A stretch of 64,000 bases of DNA from Treponema denticola (GCF_024181405.1 NZ_CP051302.1:1922001-1986000), one strand, 5' to 3'; numbered from the stretch's first letter, positions 27,343 through 36,732 are shown. Made by a program: numbers and translations. Notes: generated by a model not told the origin, from the sequence alone.

Positions 27343-27343
27343 T

Positions 27344-27417
27344 CGGGAGCGACGGGGCTCGAACCCGCGATCTCCGGCGTGACAGGCCAGCGCGATAACC
27401 AGCTTCGCTACGCCCCC
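27344..27417 (-). tRNA. tRNA-Asp (anticodon GTC)
   Basis: 74 bases. Acceptor GGGGGCG/CGCTCCC pairs with one G-T; the anticodon arm CTGGC/GCCGG holds loop CTGTCAC, giving GTC; the T arm has GGTTCGAGCC. Discriminator G, as usual for tRNA-Asp; no CCA encoded. Confidence 0.95.
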
Positions 27418-27430
27418 ATAAGATTTAGCC

Positions 27431-27459
27431 AGTTTATCAAAAATAAAAAAAAATGTCAA
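27431..27459 (-). promoter_or_regulatory. tRNA-Asp promoter
   Basis: On the minus strand a perfect TTGACA (27454-27459), a 17-base T-rich spacer and TAAACT (27431-27436), 13 bases before the mature 5' end. Confidence 0.7.
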
Positions 27460-27543
27460 TAGTTTTTAAGAAAAATATTGCAAAAATATCGTTTTTAGAG
27501 TATAGTTTTACTTGTAAATATAATTTAACATATGAGGAAAAAT

Positions 27544-28995
27544 ATGAATAATGTAAAATCTTTTTCGGCACACACCGACTGTACAACAGTGCTGGTAGGC
27601 AAAAAAGCCAGCATCGACGGCTCAATTCTCATTGCAAGAAATGAGGATTTTCACTTGGCAATAAGCCCCAAAATATTTGTTTTAGAAAAGGCGGTAAACG
27701 AAGCAAACCGCATTTATAAATCTAAAAACACAGGCGTGGAGATTCCCCTCCCTGCAAAGGCATACCGTTACACCTCCGTTCCGCAAGCCTATCCGAACGA
27801 TAAGGAAAACCAAGGCGTTTACGGCGAAGCGGGAATCAACGAAAAAAACGTAGCCCTGAGCTCTACCGAAAGTGTCTACGGAAACGCTAAGGTACTTGCA
27901 TATGACCCCTTGGTAAAAAACGGAATTGCAGAGGATGCAATCAACGACATAGTTCTCCCCTTTATAAACTCTGCAAGGGAGGGGGTAAGCTATTTGGGAA
28001 AACTCATCGAAAAATACGGTTCTGCCGAGGGTAACGGTATTTTGTTTGCCGACCTCGATGAGATTTGGTATATGGAAATTCCCTGCGGCCATCATTGGGT
28101 TGCCGTAAGAATTCCCGATGACTGCTATGCCGTAGCTCCAAATCAGGTTTCAATCGAAGAAATCGATTTTAAAAAACCTGATTATTATATGTGGTCAAAG
28201 GGTATCAAGGAATTTGTAAATGAGCATAAGCTGAATCCTGACAGGGAAGGTTTTAACTTTAGACATATCTTCGGAACATCAAACGAAAAAGACAGGGTTT
28301 ACAACACTCCCAGAGCTTGGTTTGCTCAAAAATATCTTAATCCCGAAATAGAGCAATCTCCGGTATCCAACGATATTCCTTTTATCCAAAAAGCAAACCG
28401 CCTTATCTCGGTTGAAGATGTCGAATACATACTAAGCTCTCACTATAATGAAACGGAATTTGATCCTATCGGCATAGGCAATAGTGAGTTTAATAAAACA
28501 CGCTTTAGAGGTATTTCGCTTTCACGTACAGCCGAATCCCATATTTTACAATTAAGGCCCAAATCTCCAAAAGGGCTTGAAGGAATACAGTGGCTGGCAC
28601 TCGGGACAACAGCATTTGTTCCGTATATTCCGTTTTTTACAAATGTTTTGGATACTCCGACGGCCTATAAAAGAATGACCCGTATGGTTTCTACCGATAA
28701 TGCTTACTGGTTATTTAAGCTAATCGGCCATTTTGTTGAAGCCCATTACTCCGCATTTAAGGATGATAATAATGCCTATCTTACCGAAATGCAAAGTTAC
28801 GGAAGAGCCAGAGTAAAAGAGATTACCGACGCAGCGGCTAAAATACCTGCAAAATCTTTAAGCGAATTTTTAACTGAAGAAAACCGCAAAACAGCAGAGC
28901 ATGTATTAAAAAGAACAAAAGAATATCTTTCCGATTTGATGTTGGAATCGTTTAAGTATTCAAAACTTTCATTTACAATGGATAAAAACCTTTAA
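27544..28995 (+). CDS. Peptidase family C69 dipeptidase
   Basis: 483 residues. The N-terminus matches the family C69 (dipeptidase A, Ntn hydrolase): TDCTTVLVGKKASIDG then ARNED, where the Cys at residue 13 would be the nucleophile exposed by processing of a short propeptide. The enzyme splits dipeptides of broad specificity, fitting a peptide-fermenting lifestyle. GAGG at 27534-27537 sits 6 bases before ATG 27544. An in-frame ATG at 27532 lies 7 bases after a TATAAT (27519-27524), so a leaderless start adding four residues is possible. No signal peptide is visible, which suggests a cytoplasmic enzyme. Confidence 0.88.
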   Translation: MNNVKSFSAHTDCTTVLVGKKASIDGSILIARNEDFHLAISPKIFVLEKAVNEANRIYKSKNTGVEIPLPAKAYRYTSVPQAYPNDKENQGVYGEAGINEKNVALSSTESVYGNAKVLAYDPLVKNGIAEDAINDIVLPFINSAREGVSYLGKLIEKYGSAEGNGILFADLDEIWYMEIPCGHHWVAVRIPDDCYAVAPNQVSIEEIDFKKPDYYMWSKGIKEFVNEHKLNPDREGFNFRHIFGTSNEKDRVYNTPRAWFAQKYLNPEIEQSPVSNDIPFIQKANRLISVEDVEYILSSHYNETEFDPIGIGNSEFNKTRFRGISLSRTAESHILQLRPKSPKGLEGIQWLALGTTAFVPYIPFFTNVLDTPTAYKRMTRMVSTDNAYWLFKLIGHFVEAHYSAFKDDNNAYLTEMQSYGRARVKEITDAAAKIPAKSLSEFLTEENRKTAEHVLKRTKEYLSDLMLESFKYSKLSFTMDKNL

Positions 28996-29015
28996 AGGAT
29001 GTCAAACCGTAAAAT

Positions 29016-29047
29016 TAAAGCCCCAAGAATTTTCTTGGGGCTTTTGT
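29016..29047. terminator. Bidirectional terminator between the dipeptidase and chemoreceptor genes
   Basis: AAAGCCCCAAGAA and TTCTTGGGGCTTT form a near-perfect stem with T residues on both strands, between two converging genes. Confidence 0.85.
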
Positions 29048-29056
29048 TCTTTTGAC

Positions 29057-31384
29057 TTATTCTCTAATTAGAACATTTAACTTGGATATTGAAGAACCTG
29101 TTTGAGATTCTACCTCTCTGGTTTTTACAATAGCCTGATCCAAGGTTTTAATACTGTTCAACATCTCTGAAATTTCAGAATTAACTTGCTCCGTTGCATT
29201 TAAAAGGTTCTTAAAGCTGTTTGAAATATCCGAACGCGTTAGGCTGATATTATCCCTTTCTTTTTGTACATTGGTAAACTCTTCTAAAAGAGTGTTCATA
29301 ATCGAATCCATCTTTTCCGTTTGAGAGCTTACATCTGAAATAAAACCTGAAATATTAGCTAAAATATTTTGAAAATCAAAAACTTTTTGATTTATATCGT
29401 CAAAACTTTTTTGAAGTACTCCGGAGGCCTCTGCCGACTGCCGGATTGTATTATTTATTCGGCTTAATATCTTGCCGGTAGAATCCGCCTCCGTTGCGGA
29501 GCCTTCTGCAAGTTTTCTTATCTCATCGGCAACAACCGCAAAGCCCTTACCCGCATCGCCTGCATGAGCTGCTTCTATAGCGGCATTCATTGCTAAAAGG
29601 TTGGTTTGTTCTGCTAAGGCGGTAATTAGCTGGTTAGCTTCAAGAAGAACCTCGGAGCTTTGGTAAATATTCCCTATAATTGCAGTAACTTTTGCCAAAT
29701 TATCCTTGCCTGTTTTGCTGGCATCTGAAAGCAAAGCAAAACCTTCATTTATAGTCTTAAATTTATCGGATAAATCATTCGTTAAATTATTAAGCTCTTT
29801 TATTTGTAAAACCGTATTTTCTACAGCCATCGATTGATTTTCAATTCCTTGCGAAATATTTTCCAAAAATAAATTAAGACTGTCTGTAGCGGTTTGAGTT
29901 CCTCTTAATTCTCCATCTTGTACCGTAATTTCTTGTCTTACAGACTCGGCATATCCTGAAAGTTTTTTCATTGCATCTTCAGCTATGTCCATATTTTGCG
30001 CTAAGGTAATTTCATGCTGTTTTAGTTCTCCGCTTGTATTCTTTATCTCATCAAATAACAAACCTTTTTGCTTATCCGAAGCAATAAGCATAGAGCTGAC
30101 TTCTTCAGCTTTTTTAGTTTCAAGATAATTTCTCCAAGCAAGACAAAAAGCTTGGGCGAACAAAAATCCTGAAAATCCGAACGGCAAGAGATTTCCTACA
30201 TTAGAAAGCATCATACTGTAAAGAACATCATTTATAGATGAAATGATTAAAAATATAACGCCGACAAAAATCGGAATACTCCCTACCCTCTTCTTGATTA
30301 AAAGCCTTATCACAAAATAAAAAGCATAACAAACCTCTGCAAGAATGACTATTTGGTGATATGTAATCAATTTTCCGTAAATGTATGCAGGTGTAACTAA
30401 GATAAACAGAAAATAGGCAAGAGCTTCTATCGATATGATTTTATAGATAATAGCGTTCGTATCATCTTTATAAAGAGATCTAAAATATGTGAATATAAAA
30501 AATCCTACAGATGCAAAGGTAAAATAATCCAACTTTGTGATGAGCTCCCACGAGGCTGAAGGGAAGATATACTTGAATACGTATCCTATCACAAGATTTC
30601 TAAGTACAACAACTAAAGTAAAAAATATAAAAAACAAAAGACTTTTATTTTTAGGATGAAAGATAAAAAGAGCCAAGTGATAAAAGATTATTGCAATACA
30701 GAAACCAAAAACAAAGATATCTACAAAGCGTTTGTCTAAAATCGATTTCTCTATAGCTTCTTTAGTACCTATACTGACCGGATGATAAATTCCTCCGCGT
30801 GAATGGGCAAAGTTTGAAACTTGAATTGCAATATAAATTTCTGTACGGTCTTGCGGAATGTCATAGAGTATATCCTGCATGCCGGTTTTTGAATTTTCTT
30901 TTGAAGAAGCAGGAGTTCCCGCCCTCATAACTTCCTCTCCGTCAACAAAAAATGCCCAGGCCGAAACAGGAGAAGTAATTTTGAGGGTAAGCTTACCGGC
31001 CTTTTTCGGCAATAAAATTTTAAATGTATACGTCCCGCTTCCTAAATTTGAAAGCTTTGTTCCATTTGAAAGAACAGCTTTGTTCCAGTCCATAGGACAT
31101 TGAATAAATACTTCGGCTTTTTCGATATCCTCTTTTGAAAAAACGAGCTTATTATTATAAAAGCCCGTTTCACCGTTTAATGTTAAAACAGGTGAAGATC
31201 TAAAATCGGCATTTCGTAGGTCTAAAATACCTCGTTTTATTTCTTCAGAAAAACATGATAAGCCTATCGATAAAAAAAGGCATAGAGCCGCAAAAAATTT
31301 TATCGGCTTTTTTTCTTTATTTTTTAAATCTCTAAGAGTTTTGTTCCTGCATTGCAGCAGGGATTTGTGCATTTTGAACTTCAT
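29057..31384 (-). CDS. Methyl-accepting chemotaxis-like protein with 7TMR-DISM sensor
   Basis: 775 residues. After a basic start of about 28 residues comes a hydrophobic signal/anchor ([14 protein letters not shown]), a periplasmic beta-rich sensor (about 45-205), seven membrane helices (about 212-425) of the 7TMR-DISM type, and a long cytoplasmic coiled coil. The chemoreceptor signalling tip is clear: [20 protein letters not shown] followed by [16 protein letters not shown], the part that contacts CheA/CheW. No HAMP domain is present. The carbohydrate-like DISM sensor suggests a ligand in the periplasm, not identified. GGGG is 6 bases before the ATG at 31384, so the gene overlaps the 3' end of dnaX by 53 bases in another frame. 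Confidence 0.9.
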   Translation of the reverse strand: MKFKMHKSLLQCRNKTLRDLKNKEKKPIKFFAALCLFLSIGLSCFSEEIKRGILDLRNADFRSSPVLTLNGETGFYNNKLVFSKEDIEKAEVFIQCPMDWNKAVLSNGTKLSNLGSGTYTFKILLPKKAGKLTLKITSPVSAWAFFVDGEEVMRAGTPASSKENSKTGMQDILYDIPQDRTEIYIAIQVSNFAHSRGGIYHPVSIGTKEAIEKSILDKRFVDIFVFGFCIAIIFYHLALFIFHPKNKSLLFFIFFTLVVVLRNLVIGYVFKYIFPSASWELITKLDYFTFASVGFFIFTYFRSLYKDDTNAIIYKIISIEALAYFLFILVTPAYIYGKLITYHQIVILAEVCYAFYFVIRLLIKKRVGSIPIFVGVIFLIISSINDVLYSMMLSNVGNLLPFGFSGFLFAQAFCLAWRNYLETKKAEEVSSMLIASDKQKGLLFDEIKNTSGELKQHEITLAQNMDIAEDAMKKLSGYAESVRQEITVQDGELRGTQTATDSLNLFLENISQGIENQSMAVENTVLQIKELNNLTNDLSDKFKTINEGFALLSDASKTGKDNLAKVTAIIGNIYQSSEVLLEANQLITALAEQTNLLAMNAAIEAAHAGDAGKGFAVVADEIRKLAEGSATEADSTGKILSRINNTIRQSAEASGVLQKSFDDINQKVFDFQNILANISGFISDVSSQTEKMDSIMNTLLEEFTNVQKERDNISLTRSDISNSFKNLLNATEQVNSEISEMLNSIKTLDQAIVKTREVESQTGSSISKLNVLIRE

Positions 31385-33170
31385 TTTCTTCCCCTTCTTC
31401 AGTTTCCGATATCAAATTTTTACACTCAACTATTTTTCCCATAAACACATCAGTTATGGTACGGATTTTTTCCGGTTCCTTAACCGTCTCCTCAACTTTA
31501 TTTTCCGGTTGAGGCGGAATATATTCTTTTAAAATTAATTTAATTTTTTTTCCTGTAATTTCAAAAATAGAGTCGATAACCGTATCCTTTTGTTTTTGAA
31601 TCAGCGTATAGTCAAACGAGCTGCGGGCAAAAAGTGTAAGACTGTCTTCTTTTAAAATCCAATCCTTACTTTGACCTACAGCAGAAGACAATATCCCGCT
31701 CTTTTCTAAAAGAGCTTCAATTAAAGGTTCTTTTAACTCCTCTACATTATTAAAAGCATTCTCTACACTGCGGACAGTCTGAAGTACGGTTTCTTGTGCC
31801 TCATCTTTTTTTTCAAAAGAAACATTATCTGAAGACACATTATTTGAAACCGGCTGTTTCTCTTCATTTTTTTTTTCGGTAAACCCGTCCAATTTATTGT
31901 CCCGTCTTAAAACGGCCTTAAATTGTTCGGTCAAACTGCCCGCATTGTCAAAAGGGCGCGGAGACTCCTTAGTCCGACTTTCCTCGCGATGAGGAAGAGG
32001 TCTTGCTGTTTCAACATCCGTCCTTCGGCTTGAAATAAGGCTCTTAGCTGCATCAAAGGCAGTTTTTAAATCGGCAGGTGAGACATAATCGCCAAGCCAA
32101 GAAAGACGCGAAACGGCAAGCTCCAATTCATATCTTTGATCAATAGAAAACCTTAGGTCCTTAAAAAGTTGGAGCATTATACTTAGGGCTCGTTCTATTT
32201 GCACTGCCTCCCAGCCCTGCAGGATATCCTGAGGAAAGCGGTCGGCTCTTTGCCCGATAAGAGCTTCCTTTGTAATACCGTGCTTTACAAGTAAAAGGCT
32301 TCTAAAATAATCCGCACAATCCGAAACTACCTGCTCGACCGAGATTCCTCCCTGCAAAATTCCGTCCAAGATAGACAGGGCTTCTTGACCGTTTTTTGCA
32401 ACACAGGCCGACATAAGCTTATTGATTGAATCGACACCCGTAAGGCCGAGCTTTTCGTGTATCTTTTCAAATGTTATATGCCCGTCCGAAAAGGCTGCAA
32501 CTTGGTCAAAAAGAGTGTAAGCATCTCTTACGCTTCCGGTTGCTTCGCGGGCAATCCAATAAAGGGCCTCATCATCTGCCCTTATCCCCAGCTCTGCAGC
32601 GGCATCTGCCAAGGCTTGCTTTAGTATCTCTATCGATACGAGCTTAAAATTGAACTGCTGACAGCGGCTTTTAATTGTCGCAGGAACCTTATGAATTTCT
32701 GTGGTAGCAAAAATAAACACGACATAAGGAGGCGGCTCCTCTATCGTCTTTAATAGGGCATTAAAGGCACTTGTCGAAAGCATGTGAACTTCATCAATTA
32801 TATAAATTTTATACCTGTTCGAATTCGGAGGAAATAAAATCTCATCTTTTATCTGTCTTACATCATTTACACTCGTATTTGAAGCACCGTCAATTTCGAT
32901 TACATCCAAACACGAACCGGCAGTAATTTCCTCACAAGAGGTACAATGGCCACAAGGCGTAGGCCTAGGTCCCTCGGCACAGTTGAGCACCTTGGCCAAA
33001 ATCCTGGCCGAACTTGTCTTTCCGCATCCCCTCGGACCCGAAAAAAGATAGGCATGGGCAATCTTACCTGCCTCAATCGATTTTTGCAATGTTGCGGCAA
33101 CGAATTCCTGGCCCAGCAAATCTTCAAAACGCTGAGGCCGCCTCCGTGTCGCTGTTACTTGATATTCCAT
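31332..33170 (-). CDS. dnaX: DNA polymerase III subunits gamma and tau
   Basis: 612 residues. DnaX is the clamp-loader ATPase; the longer tau form also binds the polymerase and DnaB. Visible are Walker [13 protein letters not shown], the zinc-binding Cys set (CAEG, CGHC, SC near residues 65-80), Walker B IIDEVHML, the SRC motif (IKSRCQQF) and the domain III helices to about residue 370. The rest to 612 is a low-complexity linker and a tau-like C-terminal domain. An A10 run at codons 432-435 allows a one-base slip to an immediate TGA, giving a 435-residue gamma-like product. There is no Shine-Dalgarno sequence; TATACT lies 7 bases before the ATG. The last 53 bases overlap the chemoreceptor start. 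Confidence 0.93.
   Translation of the reverse strand: MEYQVTATRRRPQRFEDLLGQEFVAATLQKSIEAGKIAHAYLFSGPRGCGKTSSARILAKVLNCAEGPRPTPCGHCTSCEEITAGSCLDVIEIDGASNTSVNDVRQIKDEILFPPNSNRYKIYIIDEVHMLSTSAFNALLKTIEEPPPYVVFIFATTEIHKVPATIKSRCQQFNFKLVSIEILKQALADAAAELGIRADDEALYWIAREATGSVRDAYTLFDQVAAFSDGHITFEKIHEKLGLTGVDSINKLMSACVAKNGQEALSILDGILQGGISVEQVVSDCADYFRSLLLVKHGITKEALIGQRADRFPQDILQGWEAVQIERALSIMLQLFKDLRFSIDQRYELELAVSRLSWLGDYVSPADLKTAFDAAKSLISSRRTDVETARPLPHREESRTKESPRPFDNAGSLTEQFKAVLRRDNKLDGFTEKKNEEKQPVSNNVSSDNVSFEKKDEAQETVLQTVRSVENAFNNVEELKEPLIEALLEKSGILSSAVGQSKDWILKEDSLTLFARSSFDYTLIQKQKDTVIDSIFEITGKKIKLILKEYIPPQPENKVEETVKEPEKIRTITDVFMGKIVECKNLISETEEGEENEVQNAQIPAAMQEQNS
31867..31876 (-). other. A10 slippery tract in dnaX, candidate gamma/tau switch
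   Basis: On the coding strand ten A residues follow a G (codons GAA AAA AAA AAT). Adding one A, or a -1 ribosomal shift, gives AAA then TGA, ending the protein at 435 residues. Known dnaX genes make gamma by slippage at A-rich tracts; that it happens here is an inference. Confidence 0.6.
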
Positions 33171-33177
33171 AGCTGAC

Positions 33178-33206
33178 AGTATAGCATAAATTAGTCCAAA
33201 ATTAAA
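33178..33206 (-). promoter_or_regulatory. dnaX promoter, probable leaderless type
   Basis: On the minus strand a weak TTTAAT (33201-33206), 17 bases, TATACT (33178-33183), and 7 bases to ATG 33170. Confidence 0.45.
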
Positions 33207-33321
33207 CTAGGCAACACATTCAATTTTCTATTAGATATTACTTGAAAAAAAATATATTTTCTTTTAGTATTTTTGATATTCTTTTACAAAAAAACATACA
33301 ACAATAGTAGAGGTGATAGTT

Positions 33322-34341
33322 ATGAAAAAATTAAGGAAAATTTTGACTTTATCTATTTTTATATGTTTTTGTTTCATTTTGTGCGCCTGCACGGGATGTA
33401 CAAATGTATTCCGCTTACAAAACATCGGAAAAGATGAGATTTCGATTGTAAGCTATAATGCACAGACCTTTTTTGATGCCGTAGAGGACGGCCGGGAATT
33501 CAAAGAATTCAAGGGTTCAAAGACAAAATGGTCTAAGGAAAAGTATGCCGAAAGGCTTTTCAGGCTAAAAGAGGCTGTTAATCTTTCATGTCTTGCCCTT
33601 GGTTTAGGGGAAAAGGCCATACCGGATATCCTTGTTTTACAGGAAATAGAAAGCCGTGCCGTTATAGATGATTTTTGTAAAATTCTCCCGATGAATAACT
33701 CATACAAATACGCAGTCTTTATTCCTCCCCAAAGCGGCGGAGCCTTCAGCACTGCCCTGCTTTCAAAATTTCCTATAACCGAAACAAAGGTTTTTAATAT
33801 ATATTCAGGCAAAAGGTCATTGCGGCCCCTGATTGAAACCAGAATTCGGATAGGCAATTCTACGGGGGATAACGAATTGGTGCTGTTAAATGTACATTGG
33901 AAGTCCAAGGTGGGAGACTCCGATACAGACTCCATTCGGAGGCAGCAGGAAGAACAGGCCTATAAAAGGCTAAAAGAATTAAAAGCATCAGAGCCTCAAA
34001 CGCCCTTTATCATATGCGGCGACTTTAATCAGACTCTGGAGGAATTTTCTCTTTTGTCCGAATTTGACAACTGCTGGAATATTGAAGCCTATCAGGCCGC
34101 AGCTCAAGAAGGGAGTCAACCCGCAGGAAGCTATTTTTACAAGGAAAGCTGGGAAGGAATCGATCATTTTTTCTATTCGGATAATTTAAGCGATGGAAAA
34201 AATTTCGATCTAAGCTTCTTTTGCGTAATTAATTTAAAACCGCTGACCGATACTTCCGGAAAACCCGATAAGTACTCCGTTTATTCAGGAAATGGTTACT
34301 CGGATCATTTACCGATAGGCATACTTTTAAAAAGGCAATAA
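33322..34341 (+). CDS. Endonuclease/exonuclease/phosphatase family lipoprotein
   Basis: 339 residues. A basic start and hydrophobic core lead to FILCAC, a probable lipobox, so the protein is likely anchored outside the inner membrane. The DNase I-like fold is marked by SYNAQTFFD, the metal-binding Glu in LQEIES, NVHWKSK, GDFNQTLEE and the C-terminal SDHLPIG, which together give the Asn/Glu/His/Asp catalytic set. Substrate could be extracellular DNA, a phospholipid head group or a phosphoester; the sequence does not decide. GAGGTGAT at 33310-33317 supports ATG 33322 over the in-frame GTG 33313, which lies inside that ribosome binding site. Confidence 0.85.
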   Translation: MKKLRKILTLSIFICFCFILCACTGCTNVFRLQNIGKDEISIVSYNAQTFFDAVEDGREFKEFKGSKTKWSKEKYAERLFRLKEAVNLSCLALGLGEKAIPDILVLQEIESRAVIDDFCKILPMNNSYKYAVFIPPQSGGAFSTALLSKFPITETKVFNIYSGKRSLRPLIETRIRIGNSTGDNELVLLNVHWKSKVGDSDTDSIRRQQEEQAYKRLKELKASEPQTPFIICGDFNQTLEEFSLLSEFDNCWNIEAYQAAAQEGSQPAGSYFYKESWEGIDHFFYSDNLSDGKNFDLSFFCVINLKPLTDTSGKPDKYSVYSGNGYSDHLPIGILLKRQ

Positions 34342-34368
34342 TGTTTTTTAAGCGGTTCTATTTGTACC

Positions 34369-34402
34369 GATAAAAAAACCGTCCATATAAATGGACGGTT
34401 AA
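34369..34402 (-). terminator. Terminator after tRNA-Leu
   Basis: ACCGTCCAT and ATGGACGGT pair around a short loop; the minus strand then shows seven T residues. Confidence 0.85.
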
Positions 34403-34407
34403 ACAAA

Positions 34408-34490
34408 TACCGGCGAAGGGACTTGAACCCTTACGGAGTCGCCCCCAATAGATTTTGAGTCTATCGTGTATACCATTTCACCACGCCGGC
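34408..34490 (-). tRNA. tRNA-Leu (anticodon CAA)
   Basis: 83 bases, a class II tRNA with a long variable arm. Acceptor GCCGGCG/CGCCGGT; anticodon arm ATAGA/TCTAT with loop CTCAAAA, giving CAA for UUG codons; T arm AAGGG/CCCTT with TTCAAGT. Discriminator A; no CCA encoded. Confidence 0.95.
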
Positions 34491-34503
34491 TCATTGAAGG
34501 CTT

Positions 34504-34532
34504 ATTCTATCATAAAAATAAAACTTTGTAAA
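34504..34532 (-). promoter_or_regulatory. tRNA-Leu promoter
   Basis: On the minus strand TTTACA (34527-34532), 17 bases, TAGAAT (34504-34509), 13 bases before the mature 5' end. Confidence 0.7.
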
Positions 34533-34554
34533 GCCCTTTTTTTAAGGCTTTTTT
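34530..34554 (+). terminator. Weak terminator-like hairpin on the plus strand
   Basis: AAAGCC and GGCTTT pair around a T-rich loop and are followed by more T residues. It could end transcripts from the lipoprotein gene at 33322 after they pass antisense through tRNA-Leu. Confidence 0.35.
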
Positions 34555-34590
34555 AAAGTGAATATTTATAAACTGTAAAAGGCTGTTTAT

Positions 34591-34613
34591 AAAAAAAGCC
34601 CGCTTACGCGGGC
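34591..34613 (-). terminator. Terminator downstream of the M18 aminopeptidase gene
   Basis: GCCCGC and GCGGGC form a 6-base stem with loop TTAC (bases 34598-34613), followed on the minus strand by seven T residues (34591-34597). It lies about 100 bases past the stop. Confidence 0.8.
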
Positions 34614-34619
34614 AAGTCC

Positions 34620-34648
34620 GATTCCGTACGAAGGAGGATTACGGAATC
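34620..34648. repeat. 9-base inverted repeat in the aminopeptidase 3' region
   Basis: GATTCCGTA (34620-34628) and TACGGAATC (34640-34648) pair perfectly around 11 bases. With the terminator next to it, the transcript would end in two hairpins. Confidence 0.6.
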
Positions 34649-34711
34649 AAACTACACATATCCAACAAAGCTGGTAATCATAGGTTACATACTATCGTTA
34701 AATGTGTATTA

Positions 34712-36118
34712 TTATTTATAAAAAGCTCTATAAGCTTTATAGGCCATATAAAGGTCGGCCTTACTCAAAATTTCAAATGGAGCATGCATCGAAAGAACGG
34801 GAACACCGCAGTCTACAACTTCGGCACCGTATTTTGCGATAATATAGGCAATTGTTCCGCCTCCGCCGGCATCTATTTTTCCGAGCTCAGCCGTCTGCCA
34901 GACAACCTTGTTATCATCAAAGATTTTTCTTACTCTTTGTAAGAATTCTGCATTGGCATCGTTTGAACCGCCCTTGCCGCCCGAACCCGTATACTTATTG
35001 ATGCAGATACCGTTGCCTACATAGGCAGAATTCATCTTTTCAAAAACGGATGGGAAGGCAGGGTCGAAACCTGCAGAAACATCGGCCGAAAGCATATATG
35101 AGTTGGCAAAGGCCCTTCTAACATCAATATCCCTATAGTTTTTGTTTAAGGCAGCTATCTCTGCAACCATATTTTCAAAATAGAGAGCCTGCATACCGGT
35201 ATTTCCTACGGAACCGATTTCTTCCTTATCGGCAAAGAGAGCAACAGCAGTCATTTTTGGAGCTTCTACTTCCAAAATAGCTTTTAAGCTTGTATAAGCA
35301 CAAACCCTGTCATCGTGGCCGTGTCCGGCAATGAGGGAGCTGTCAAAACCTACATTTCGGGCCTTTCCTGCCGGAACAACTTCCAGCTCAGCAACCCTAA
35401 AATCTTCCTCAATAATACCGTATTTTTCGTTAAGGATTTTTAAGATATTGTCCTTTACCGGATTTTTTGACTCTTCTTTTTTATCGTCTTTTTTTTCTTT
35501 CGAAGAAGGTTTTTGATTTCCTACAAGAATATTAAGCTGCTCGCCGGTTATACCCTCAGACATTGTTTCCTGAAGCTGCTTTTTTGAAAGGTGTATCAAA
35601 AGGTCATTTATAAAAAGAACAGGGTCTTTTTCGTCTTCGCCTATGCAAATATCAACTTTTTTTCCTTCTTTTGTAAAGATAACCCCGTGAATAGCCAGAG
35701 GAATTGTAGTCCACTGATACTTTTTTACACCGCCGTAATAGTGAGTCTTTAAAAAAGCCATATTTGACTCTTCAAAAAGAGGCATTTGCTTTAAGTCGAG
35801 GCGGGGGCTGTCTATATGAGCTCCGATAATATTCATACCCTGAGTAATATCATCACCCAAAACCATCAAAACAACGGATTTTTCCTTATTGTTTAGATAA
35901 ACCTTTGTTCCTTTTTTTGCCGAACCGCTTTTTACGACTTCTTCAAGAGACTTAAATCCATGCTTTTTAGCCTGCTTTATAATCTCTACAGTACATTCTC
36001 TTTCGGTTTTTCCATTGTCTAAAAAATCCAAATAACTATCTGAAAGTTTTCCTAATTCGGAAAGTTCAGCCTTAGTCAAATTTTCCCACGCAGATTTCTG
36101 CTTATAAGATAAATCCAT
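34712..36118 (-). CDS. M18 family aminopeptidase
   Basis: 468 residues, usual length for the M18 (aminopeptidase I) family of two-zinc, cytoplasmic, often dodecameric enzymes that release N-terminal residues from peptides. Zinc and catalytic segments seen: GAHIDSPRLD (His and Asp), AGHGHDDRVCAY (bridging Asp), ALFADKEEIGSVG (Glu-Glu pair), and the C-terminal LSMHAPFEILSKAD (His). A Lys/Glu-rich insertion near residues 200-220 is a loop not seen in compact members. GAGGTG stands before the ATG. With the C69 dipeptidase it fits growth on peptides. Confidence 0.92.
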   Translation of the reverse strand: MDLSYKQKSAWENLTKAELSELGKLSDSYLDFLDNGKTERECTVEIIKQAKKHGFKSLEEVVKSGSAKKGTKVYLNNKEKSVVLMVLGDDITQGMNIIGAHIDSPRLDLKQMPLFEESNMAFLKTHYYGGVKKYQWTTIPLAIHGVIFTKEGKKVDICIGEDEKDPVLFINDLLIHLSKKQLQETMSEGITGEQLNILVGNQKPSSKEKKDDKKEESKNPVKDNILKILNEKYGIIEEDFRVAELEVVPAGKARNVGFDSSLIAGHGHDDRVCAYTSLKAILEVEAPKMTAVALFADKEEIGSVGNTGMQALYFENMVAEIAALNKNYRDIDVRRAFANSYMLSADVSAGFDPAFPSVFEKMNSAYVGNGICINKYTGSGGKGGSNDANAEFLQRVRKIFDDNKVVWQTAELGKIDAGGGGTIAYIIAKYGAEVVDCGVPVLSMHAPFEILSKADLYMAYKAYRAFYK

Positions 36119-36138
36119 AACGCACCTCTTTAATTTTT

Positions 36139-36153
36139 ACCGTAGTTTACGGT
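36139..36153. promoter_or_regulatory. 15-base palindrome upstream of the M18 aminopeptidase gene
   Basis: ACCGTA, GTT, TACGGT: a perfect 6-base inverted repeat with a 3-base centre, 21-35 bases before the ATG at 36118 and next to A+T-rich -10-like sequence. The size and place suit a dimeric repressor site, though a small hairpin in the 5' leader is also possible. Confidence 0.4.
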
Positions 36154-36243
36154 TTTTATACTATTTTAGTATATACTTTTTTTGAATTTTAGAAAAGCAG
36201 GCAAATTTTTATGCACATTTTTATGATAAAAAAATAATAAATC

Positions 36244-36272
36244 TTGACATATTATATGAATTTATGTAGATT
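36244..36272 (+). promoter_or_regulatory. Promoter of the rhodanese lipoprotein gene
   Basis: Perfect TTGACA (36244-36249), 17 bases, TAGATT (36267-36272). The predicted leader of about 17 bases contains AAGGAG, so this gene has a normal leader. Confidence 0.7.
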
Positions 36273-36295
36273 TGTACAAATCAAGGAGTATGATG

Positions 36296-36691
36296 ATGAA
36301 AAAAACATGTATATTTTTAAGCTTTTTACTTATGGTGATTTTTTCGGTTTCATGTACCGCAAAATCTCCGGAAAATATTATCAGAATGGACGGTTCCCGG
36401 CTGGAAGCAATTTTGAACGATGAAACGGAACGGGGAAAGTATCTTGTAATCGATGTCCGTGAAGACTATGAATATAAGGCCGGCCATGTGCCTTACTCAA
36501 TAAATATAAGCGTACAAGAAATAGAAAGCCGAATTTCGGAAATTTCCGATTGGAAAGAAAAGAATGTAATTGTTATATGCCGCAGCGGCAGAAGAAGCAG
36601 AACCGCAGCCGAAATTTTAGTAAAGCACGGATTTAAAAAAATATTTGATGCCGACGGCGTAAGCAAATACAACTATAAATTGGAAAAATAA
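36296..36691 (+). CDS. Rhodanese-domain lipoprotein
   Basis: 131 residues. The N-terminus is a lipoprotein signal ending FSVSC. The remainder is a single rhodanese domain: VIDVREDYEYKAGHVPYSINI, then the active-site loop CRSGRRSRTA with Cys as the sulfur carrier. The protein is therefore probably lipid-anchored in the periplasm, where it might handle persulfide or act in redox repair; the donor and acceptor are unknown. Three ATG codons run in a row (36290, 36293, 36296); AAGGAG at 36283-36288 is 7 bases from the third, which I chose. Confidence 0.85.
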   Translation: MKKTCIFLSFLLMVIFSVSCTAKSPENIIRMDGSRLEAILNDETERGKYLVIDVREDYEYKAGHVPYSINISVQEIESRISEISDWKEKNVIVICRSGRRSRTAAEILVKHGFKKIFDADGVSKYNYKLEK

Positions 36692-36732
36692 CCCCATATA
36701 TGTAATCTGCCGATTTTATAAAAAACTCATTA

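Noticed and set aside
36296..36691. Rhodanese lipoprotein as the missing rhodanese domain of ThiI
   Set aside because: It carries a lipoprotein signal and would be outside the cytoplasm, while ThiI works on tRNA inside.
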